From NCBI GenBank assembly GCA_037577475.1, contig CM075192.1, forward strand, positions 18,084,908 to 18,148,907: 64,000 nt of DNA, given 5' to 3'. The notes under the pieces were generated by a model, which saw only the letters and a program-made list of their open reading frames with translations, did no database searches and was not told the DNA's origin. The DNA is from Chaunax sp. Z400. Taxonomy: Eukaryota > Chordata > Actinopteri > Lophiiformes > Chaunacidae. The translations under genes were made by a program, and so were the position numbers. This document shows, in pieces, positions 50,690 to 64,000 of the stretch. Every line of letters starts with the position of its first letter. Position 1 is the first letter of the stretch.

Positions 50690-50930
50690 TTGCAGATTGC
50701 AAGCAACCAGATTGCAACCACACATCTCACCCTCATCTACTCTGACCTCTATAAACGCCAAAGGCTCTCTCCACAGCCAGTGTTTTGTTTTCAATTCTGG
50801 GCCACTGTAGAAACATCGCATTGGATCACGGCGGTCTTCGTGGAAGAGGATCTGCTCCCTTTGCAGATACAGGTACCATTGGAAAGAAAACACGATCCTC
50901 AGTTTCAGGTGCGTAAACACTAATGAAAAC
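50690..50930 (-). mobile_element. Teleost dispersed non-autonomous repeat
   Basis: The minus strand carries CCAATGGTACCTGTATCTGC, AAAGGGAGCAGATCCTCTTC, TTTCTACAGTGGCCCAGAAT, CACTGGCTGTGGAGAGAGCC and TTTGGCG, then CTGGTTGCTTGCAATCTGCA and ACCACACCGC. I know this order from a very frequent percomorph repeat. It explains the overlapping open frames on both strands, so no gene is called here. Confidence 0.55.
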
Positions 50931-51367
50931 AACTATGAGTATTATATTACCTCTTGAGGCCCTAAATTCTACCTCAATAATAACATGATGGAATTTGCAC
51001 ACCTCTGGTGACATCAACAAAAACTGACAAGTATAAACTTCATGGAGGTAGAAATAACACATTATATTAAATTGTATGAGTATATTTTTTTTAAATGAGT
51101 GCACAGTCTCCCTCCTCTCTGGTATCTAGTCACACAGTCCAGATGTCGAGATAAGTGTCTCTTACATGCTGCTGCTCGGTGAAGGTTAATTAGTCATTTG
51201 GGAGTTTTGGCCTTTTCACTGAAACAATTTTAAAGTTTATAAAATAACAGTGTGTGCTCTGTAGATTACAGGAGCTTTGTTCCTATAAAGACAAGAAGCA
51301 TTTTTAAATGCCTTTTTTCAATGCTTAGATTATGTAAATCTAAATTTTCTTCACCTTCTCTATAGTA

Positions 51368-52027
51368 TTGTGGAGCAGTCAAAATGGTCTTTTCTTTCAC
51401 ATTAATTTATTAATTGAAACCACAGTGAAGCCTAAAATGCTCTCACCTTTAGATACTGCACTGCCTTCACTCCCAGCTCAGGCCAAGAATAGCTCTGCAA
51501 CCAAAAAGGTGTCAGGTTGGAGGGATAAATCTCAAGGTTTTTGGGGTGCGTCACGAGGCCTGGTTCAAACCAGGCTCCCTTCTCAGAATCTCACAGCACA
51601 GACTCTCTTGCCTCCAGTCTGCAGGCTGCAGCCTGGTCATACAGTGCAGCTGAGTCAAGATCATTTGTCAGGAAACAGCACATCACTGTTATGTAACACC
51701 GGTTACAAGCTACAGGCTGTGCACAGATCACAGTTAGCTCCAAGGTCAAAGGCTGTTCATGTACTCATCCAGTATCCTCTGGCATGGAGCAAGAGTCTTC
51801 TCATTGAGCCACAGGAGAGCACTGATGTCAGCCGGCAGGATCTGGCTAGTGCATGTCTCACTGAGGGGGATATTGTTTTGGTCATCACCATCTATATATC
51901 AACAGAATGTAAAGTCCCACTCAGAATGTGCTCCCGCTCAGATCAGTCTACAGCTGCTCCTGGTGTGAGGGGGGAAAAAAACATGAATTCACCAGTAGAA
52001 CCAAAGAAATTAGTATTTAAAATGTAA
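51368..52027 (+). CDS. Unassigned 220-codon open frame, possible exon
   Basis: This is the longest frame in the window that is not a simple repeat. It opens with a non-ATG codon; the first in-frame ATG is at 51437 (MLSPLDTALPSLPAQ, A at -3), which would give 196 residues. Just before it is a good splice acceptor, TTTTCTTCACCTTCTCTATAG, ending at 51365. Composition is Ser/Leu/Gln/Thr/Pro-rich without low-complexity runs, signal peptide or transmembrane segment. I recognise no domain, and a second frame (51759-51968) is also open. It could be an exon of an unknown gene, an lncRNA exon, part of an unrecognised transposon, or chance. Confidence 0.25.
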   Translation: MWSSQNGLFFHINLLIETTVKPKMLSPLDTALPSLPAQAKNSSATKKVSGWRDKSQGFWGASRGLVQTRLPSQNLTAQTLLPPVCRLQPGHTVQLSQDHLSGNSTSLLCNTGYKLQAVHRSQLAPRSKAVHVLIQYPLAWSKSLLIEPQESTDVSRQDLASACLTEGDIVLVITIYISTECKVPLRMCSRSDQSTAAPGVRGEKNMNSPVEPKKLVFKM

Positions 52028-52154
52028 TACTTATGTCTTTTGTTGTTGAATTCAGGGGAATATACTGACCATATGACCATAGCAATATAACAAAATATTT
52101 TTTCATGCTCAGCCATTACCATCAGTGAGTCCTTCAGCTGATTCCATCTGTGTA

Positions 52155-52380
52155 CAACCCGAATTCCAAAGGAGCTGGGACATTATGTAAAATGTCAGTA
52201 AAAACAGAATGCAGTGATTTGTGAATCCTTTTAACTTAAATGTAACTGAATACAGTTCAAAGACAAGATATTTCATGGTCAAACTGTCTTTTAGAAATAT
52301 CCGCTAATTCTGAATTTGATGCCTGCAACACATTTAAAAAATTTGGATGAGCATGTTTACCCTTGTGCACAACACTCACA
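52155..52380 (+). mobile_element. Teleost DNA-transposon-like repeat fragment
   Basis: Reads ACAACCCGAATTCCAAAGGA, GCTGGGACATTATGTAAAAT, AACAGAATGCAGTGATTTGT, TACAGTTCAAAGACAAGATA and TTTGATGCCTGCAACACATT, the order of a very common teleost repeat ('ACAACCCGAATTCCAAAAAAGTTGGGAC...'). No coding capacity. The second terminus was not identified. Confidence 0.65.
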
Positions 52381-53695
52381 ATGCTAAACATGTGACAGTA
52401 TATATTTGCAAAAAAGAATGAAATTGATGACTTTGCACCATTTTCAGGCCTAGAAAGACATGGATGGTTTAGATAAAGACACCAAATATAATATCCATAT
52501 ATCTCAAATTTATTTGAATATTGCAGTTTTTATTATACAAGATTTTGGACATACCTTGGAAAGCTCACCTGCACATACCAGTTTAGTACATACTCTGTCT
52601 CATTTACTTTCAAAGCCACAGAATGTTTCTGCATCCTAAATCGGTATAGTCCTGCTTCACAGCTGGAATGGATGATCTAAACCATAAATGTTTTACTGAC
52701 TGTAGGGAGTAATGTTTTCAATCAGACTACTTTACATTGTCCTTCTACAGTATTACACACAGGCGCTGGAGCCATATTCTAATCAGGCGATTTAGGAAAA
52801 ACACTGGAGGCAGAGAGAGACAGGAGCATTGAGGTTTTGATGTTTTATATGGCTCGTTTACTATTCTGGAAGACACAGAGGTAGCAGAAGAATAATGTGT
52901 CTGGCAGGTAATCAACCCAGGCCTAAATATCACCTGTGAAACTCTTTATCCTTTATTGCTTGATAGAAGCGCTCCACCATTAGAGTGAGGAATGGTGACT
53001 GCACCGTTCATTAGAGGTACACCCACCACTTGGAACAAAATCATATTTGTAAGAGACATAAGAGAAAAGAAATCATTTCACAAATCTTTCAACACTTCAT
53101 TTCCAAAGTGTACAGCTTTGCAGCAACCCGGACTTTCTTTTCAAATGCTGTAAAGGAAGAAAGGTGTTTTGAGATTCACCTGTTGACAAGCTAAAGGAAG
53201 TTTTAAATTATCCCACAGGCCGTTTCCGCCATCTCTGACAGCATGAGCCCGTTGCTGACCCAGTAGGAGTCCCTGTTGGGCACAGAGCAGCTCAGATCAT
53301 TGTCACTGTCTGCACGTCACACAGCAACTAGGTGGGCTCTCAGCAGAGCTGTGATCTGGCTGTGATGCATCTTACCTCTGACCTCGCTCTTCCCTTAATC
53401 TCTGACAGACAGCTGAGAGACCGGCTTCATCATTCACTCACAAATGGCACAGTCCCCTGAAGCACCCTCCAGGCACGATGACAGGAACTGGGGTGTGTAT
53501 CTGCAAGTACAGTTGTGTGTGATCTTTAACACTGAGGTGGATCTGGAGCAGGAATCATTTCTATTTTCATATCTTTTGACTCTTAAGGCTGGATTTTTTT
53601 TTAAATCATTTGATCTACAAAATATCAGAAAGAAGTAAATAATTTGCATCATGATTTCCTGAAGCCCAATTTTACTTATTCAAAATTACAAAACC
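52381..53695. other. Gene-free stretch, nothing recognised
   Basis: Short frames only. No splice-supported exon or repeat could be named. Confidence 0.5.
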
Positions 53696-53985
53696 CATAC
53701 ATCCATCTATCCACTGCTTATTGGCTGGAGCCTATGCCAGCTAATATTGGGCGAGAGGCGGCGTACATCCTGGACAGATAGTCAGTTCATCAAAGGGCCG
53801 ACAGAGACAACCATTCACACCTAAGGGCAATTTAGAGTCACCTGTTCACCTCCCGTGCATGTTTGTGGACTGAGTAGAAGACGGAGCACCCAGAGAGAAC
53901 CCATGTAGACACAGGGAGAACCATGCACACTCCACACAGAAAGGCCCAACGTCGGGATTCGAATCCAGAACCTTAATGGTGAAAC
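53696..53985 (-). mobile_element. tRNA-derived SINE, head-truncated
   Basis: CATCCATCTATCCACTGCTT, GGCTGGAGCCTATGCCAGCT, AGAGACAACCATTCACACCT, GGGCAATTTAGAGTCACC, CACACTCCACACAGAAAGGC and the B box in complement (GGATTCGAATCC). Same family as 48990-49352, but it ends before the A box. Confidence 0.8.
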
Positions 53986-55144
53986 CCAACTATTCAATTT
54001 ACAATCACTGAAGACAATCAAAAATTCACATCCGTTAATTTTTTTGGCATTTTTGCCTTCAAAAGATTCAGTTACCAAATGATTGATGATGTTTTGATTA
54101 ATGATCCATCTGTTTGTTTATCGAGATCACCTCTCTATTGAGTCTTCCATAGATTATGTATGATTTCTGCCTGTCACATAGTTCTTGGTCTGCTGTCCGT
54201 TCTGTGAACTTTGGCCTGGATATAAAAATTTAAATATTCCAGGATTATCCTGTCCTTTAATAAGTGGATTTATCATGCAAGTCTCCTCCAGTCGTCAGGC
54301 AGAGGAGTAATGTTTGGTGATCCATGTGAAAGGCTACGGGAGGATTCACTTAGTTTCATGTCAAAGTAATTATCAAACTGGCCAGCCGTCTGTATCTGAT
54401 GCATTATGACATTAATGGGGGTGTGTATTAGTACAATGTGACATCTCATTACATAGTCCTACAAGGAAGCAATAAAACCACGTCACTGTCACTAAGATAA
54501 ATAACAGCAGAGCATTAAGTCTCCTGACAACTTAATGTGTGTTAAAGGAGATAAGAAAACAAACAAGTCATTTTACAGTACATTAGAACAAAAGCCCTTC
54601 CTGGGGTTCAGCAGCAGCAAGCTGATATTTAACATATATAACTATATATAACATTAACTGATATGTTTTGTTGAACAGCTCAAACCTGCAGAGATAAAAA
54701 TAGTATACAGGAAATTCTATATAAGGACAGAAAATCCTGAAGTAATTTAGGCAAAAAGGAGATATTGCAGTATTTTACATTAAAAGCATTATGATAGTTT
54801 AAAACTAAATCAATTGTGTTTGGTGTTAAAGTGAAAAGTTAAGACTCAGGTTTGTCTGCAGTACCTAGAGACGTGCTTTTGATTTACTAGTCAGTTTTAA
54901 GATCATTATTTCACGGAAGCCATTTGTCTTATACCTGGGAAAAACACTTTCAGTATTCACAATCAATATATGCATCTTGAGGTAAAAACTGAAATAACCC
55001 TAGAGTGCAAGTAAACCTTTGGTCTGAGAACTGCTTCCAGGTCATAGTCTATCAATAAAGGTGTATTATGCACTGTTATCTTGCATTGAAAGAGCTGGTT
55101 GACGGGACACTGCAGTGGTCGCCAAGGCAAACAAAAGCTTCAGA
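53986..55144. other. Gene-free stretch downstream of ddx6
   Basis: AT-rich sequence between the last SINE and the presumed ddx6 polyadenylation site. Nothing was recognised. Confidence 0.5.
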
Positions 55145-55164
55145 CACAATAAATTTCAGTGACC

Positions 55165-55170
55165 TTTATT
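55165..55170 (-). promoter_or_regulatory. Candidate polyadenylation signal of ddx6 (AATAAA)
   Basis: AATAAA on the minus strand, followed within 15-45 bases by TTTATTGTGTCTG and TTTTGTTTG, a U/GU-rich downstream element. It is the best-formed signal I noticed in this stretch. Alternative signals are not excluded. Confidence 0.45.
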
Positions 55171-57848
55171 TTAAACATAACTTTTCTATCCAATAATGAC
55201 ATCCTTTAAACTCAAGTCCACTGTAAAATTAGCGTCACTGAAAAATTTGCCAATTAAATAACGACCAAATTTCCATGAAATTAAAAAAATGAACTCAGAC
55301 TTTAAATTCTCACTTAAATTTGGAAACTTTTTTTAAATAAGGTGTACTCAACATGAACGTTTGAGGAAAAAAAAAATCCAAATTTAAGGGCAACTTTTTC
55401 GAACATTTCTTATAACCATTACCACAACTTTGGATCTTTAGATCATTTCCTGTTTCTGTAATGCCTAAAGGTTTCTCCCCATATTATTGAACTGATGCAC
55501 CATTTTTGAAAGAAATCCTCCAAGGACTCCTCTCACATCCTCCTCGACAGATTAAGATGGCCAAATTGTACACAAAACATGTGTTGTCGTACACCATCAA
55601 GAGAGGATGAACATGTGCATCAGGGCAGCAAGAGCACTAATTCAACCACCCCACTAAATTTAAAAATACCTTAAAGAATGAGACAATTTAGTTACAGAAA
55701 CTATCCAATTAGTCATCCAATTATGGGCAAGATGCTCTTGTCTCAGTCTTCAAGGTTTTGAAAATGGCAGCCCCTAGCAGGTAAAGCAACATCTCATCAA
55801 CAGGTAACACGCTAAATCTTGAATGATTGTTGATTTTTGCCTTGAAAGCATTGGATGTGGCGATTACTGCCAGTGGGCTGACAAAAACACAGGCCGCTGC
55901 CAAATGCCTGCACGGTTAGATCCCTGTTAGCTCAACTAATGTAAATTTAATTTGGATTTCTTTTTTTTTTTTCTTTACAAAGAGTCCTCCCACCCCCCTC
56001 CCGTCAAATCAGCCAAATTAGATGTGCAAGTATTTAGGGGAAAAATAGTTGAGGGAACAGGGATCACAGTCCCAATCAATGAGAAATTAAATGGTAATAT
56101 TAAACTGATCCAATAGGCACGTTTTAAAAAGCTTAAATTAAATGAGCAATAATAATTCTCATTGATTAGAACAGTCGAGAGCATCTCACCAGAAAAAAAG
56201 GGAACCTCATTTGCAACAAGGTTTTAGCTGAACACGTGGTCTGAACACCTTGAAGCAAAATGAGGTTGTCATCTTGCACAAAATGCAAAGTACTACTGTA
56301 ACCCAACCCCAAAATATCAAAGCAATTAAGGGCAGAGAGTTAAGCCATTAACTCAGCAGCCAAAGTTACTTTTTTTTAACAAACAGTTCGACTATTCGTC
56401 ATTTTGTAATCCGTCATACCCATTCCCCCTCCAAGACTTTCTTTTATGAATGTTCTGCACTGCCATATACTTCTCTAATTTGGGCGTTGTGAGTGAACAA
56501 AAAGCAGTGCAGTCAGTTATACTGCATGAACTCTTCTCTGCATTTTAAGTGCAGCCCAACCTGCACAGGTTTTTTTTTTTTTTTAAGTGAGGCATCTTTT
56601 GTTAGCTGGATTTAGTAAAGTCAGGTAACTTGAAATACAGAGAATTAATTCCTGCAAAGTTTTAGGTCAGATGGTTAATTTTGATGCTTACAGCCCACAT
56701 TCTTCAAAAGGAGGAAAATAAATCCACAGCTTCCTCCCAAACGTTTGTGAAATAATGTAGCGGCATTTAAAGAGCTCGTAGATCAACGTAACAGCTTATG
56801 CCTCCCCCAGAAAACAAATTCTCTGCCAATTCAGCTGCACTGCAGCGAGTAGTACTACTACATGATAGAATATTATTTTCTTTTCCAACAACAACACACT
56901 CTAAGTAGAAGTCTTAGAGAATGTCTCGAGTCTGTTTCACAAGTTAAGGCTGGTGACAACAAAGAATTCATTATTCCAATGCACAAGCTTAACAAAGCCA
57001 TCTGTCTAGAGTGAACACTTGTTAACACTGGTAGCAAAAGAATAGGGGCGATATTTAAACAATCTTAGTTTAAGTGCAGTTTTCAAGAATTGCACACGCT
57101 TTCAAATTTGGAGGGGCTAAAAGATTATCAGTGATGAAGTCTGCCTCCAAAAACATTTCATGCACAAGGTCATTTCAATGTTTTAGATTCTAATAAATTC
57201 TGCAATTTCTAAAATTATAAATAAATTCACAGGCCAATATTGCAGATCAAACATACTGACAAATAAAGAAACATCTCCAGTGCTAGCAAGAGAGAAGGGG
57301 GTAAACAGCTTTTCAAATTGTCAGCCAGCCTTTGAACTTGTTTAAAACAATCTTAAAATGAAGGTATATACACAAAGTGTAAGGTGCAAGCCACATGTTG
57401 GCTGCACGTCTCGCAGAATTAAATATGGCCATCCATAGGAAAGTGAAACACAGGACAAAGAAAAAAGCATTCCCTACAAATAAACTCCACCGGAACAGGA
57501 ATCCTCATGACTCATGGTGTTAAGAGGCTGCTTATTCATTTTTAGTGTTTTGGTGCTGAAGACAGAGGAAAGTGTCTGGGTCTTTCATAAGCATAAGCTT
57601 CTCCATAAGCATCGGCAAAGTCTGGCTGTCTCTTGGAAAGAAAATCCAGCATCTCTGTCCATGGAAAATCCAAGTTTGTCCTCTTTCAGTCAGACACAAG
57701 TGCAGTTAAGCCAGCAAAAAGATGCAGACCATCCTCCCTCCCAATTATCTCCATTGCTTACAAACAGATGAACAAACCAAAAACAGTTATGAATTCACCT
57801 ACATGGTCTAACATTAAATTAGTGACAAATTTTCAATTAGGTGACAAT

Positions 57849-57849
57849 G

Positions 57850-57881
<32 letters not shown>

Positions 57882-57882
57882 G
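57849..57882. repeat. (TG)n microsatellite
   Basis: TG dinucleotides with one GA interruption near the start. Read on the minus strand it is (CA)n inside the presumed ddx6 3' UTR. Confidence 0.9.
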
Positions 57883-58884
57883 TATGAAGTGAGCAAGATG
57901 GCGATTAATGAAGGGTTATTACTTTAGAATGAGTTGAACTGCTTGTTAAGGCACTTGATATAAATTGGGTAAAACTTCCAAAATAAAAATTAGAGAATGG
58001 AGGTTGTCGTACAGCGGTCTGTCGGTGCTGGCTTTGTGTCACTGTTGGATATGAATCGTCACCGTGTGCATCGATATATTTTCAACTTGGTCCCATACTT
58101 TCCTCCCAGTTCTTGTGTCTTCAGGGTATGGTGATGCAGCATAGAGCCCTATAGAAGGGTAAATGAGTTCTTCCAAAGCGCGTCCATCAAAATACACATT
58201 CCTTATGGTGGCATCAAAAAATAAAGACAGAAACTGTACAAAAAGAATTCCAAGACAGGGGGATGAAAAAAGGTACAAAGGGGAATGGAGGATGGACTGA
58301 TCTGTAGAGAGAGAAGAGTGAAATTAAATCAGATCAGATAAGCTAACAAGTATTCCAAGCACCATGTCTGGGCATATTTAATGTTTCGTACAAACTAAAG
58401 CAAACACCATCAAATGGATATAAGTGACTCTTGAGTCCCGACACAGACTCTGAGGAAACACATGGTTACACATTGCGATAAGTTTAACTAGGAAATTTGT
58501 GAAAAAGGATACAGATGTATCTAACTAGGGCATGTTGGGCGATGTCAACATGTTGGGCAGTAGACCTTGTAGACCTTTCTCACAGGAGGTATTTTTACTT
58601 CACACAGCGGGAAAAACACTGTCATGGTAATAACAGTAATAATGGCTTAATTAAGGTAGTTGTGTCAGTTATCTTAACCAATGAGCCAGCATACCCAACA
58701 GAGCAATTACACAGCAAAAGTAATGACTGCCATTCATCAGTCTAATTATAAAATGTCTTATCCAGGCCTTTTTTGTCTGAATGGTTACAATAACAGAGAG
58801 AAAAAGGGAAAACAGAGTAGCACTTAAAATCATCCTGGGAAAGTTTAAGTTGTGGGTACTAGTCTTCCATGTATACTTACTGGC

Positions 58885-64000
<5,116 letters not shown>

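Larger units (their letters stand above)
55145..58301 (-). other. ddx6: Probable ddx6 3' UTR terminal exon
   Basis: The GTAAGT donor at 58880, just after the ddx6 stop, pairs with a textbook acceptor ending at 58302 (pyrimidine tract CTCTTCTCTCTCTACAG, branch-like CTGAT upstream). This would remove a 579-bp intron. Downstream the minus strand is U-rich with no protein signature, as expected of a long 3' UTR. The first convincing AATAAA with a U/GU-rich downstream region is at 55165-55170, giving a UTR of about 3.15 kb. The open frame at 58039-58278 falls within it and is probably not translated. The splice is inferred; earlier cleavage sites are possible. Confidence 0.55.

Noticed and set aside
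50612..50932. 106-codon minus-strand frame and overlapping plus-strand frames
   Set aside because: The sequence matches a common teleost dispersed repeat, which explains open frames on both strands.
58039..58278. 79-codon minus-strand frame downstream of ddx6
   Set aside because: It lies in the presumed 3' UTR exon, has no recognisable domain, and the ddx6 stop precedes it.

Overview
The window looks like nuclear DNA from a ray-finned (teleost) fish, probably a percomorph. The grounds are intron-split vertebrate-type coding sequence, the kinds of dispersed repeats present (tRNA-derived SINEs, Tc1-like, hAT-like and L2/Maui-type LINE remnants), abundant microsatellites, and an AT-rich background with no operon-like gene packing. 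The assignment rests on recognition of families, not on a database search.

The only gene I can support firmly is ddx6 (DEAD-box RNA helicase DDX6/Rck/p54) on the minus strand at the right end. Eight coding exons lie between 58885 and 64000, the most upstream one cut by the window edge. Together they encode about the last 278 residues: the end of RecA domain 1 (TPGR, DEAD, SAT) and all of RecA domain 2, to the natural stop. A splice donor follows the stop by four bases, and a strong acceptor at 58301-58303 suggests that the 3' UTR continues in a large exon ending near a polyadenylation signal at 55165-55170. The promoter and N-terminal exons lie to the right of the window. A decayed hAT-type transposon sits in the 62112-63969 intron.

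Positions 1 to about 55100 form a gene-poor stretch. I found no recognisable cellular protein gene there. What can be named is repeat material: seven SINE copies or fragments, a fragment of an L2-type reverse transcriptase (18640-19130), two Tc1-like transposase remnants (28281-28860, 45965-46405), a possible Harbinger/MSANTD-like remnant (12490-12760), miniature elements, and tandem repeats including a 332-bp ATT-type array with an internal 111-bp higher-order duplication (39081-39412). Several AT-rich, homeodomain-site-rich stretches with no repeat signature (notably 32555-32990) read like conserved non-coding elements, but alignment would be needed to show this.

Two places could hide unrecognised transcripts: a two-exon candidate at 19842-20157 and a 220-codon open frame at 51368-52027 preceded by a good splice acceptor. 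I saw no novel multi-gene system, CRISPR array or functional RNA gene.
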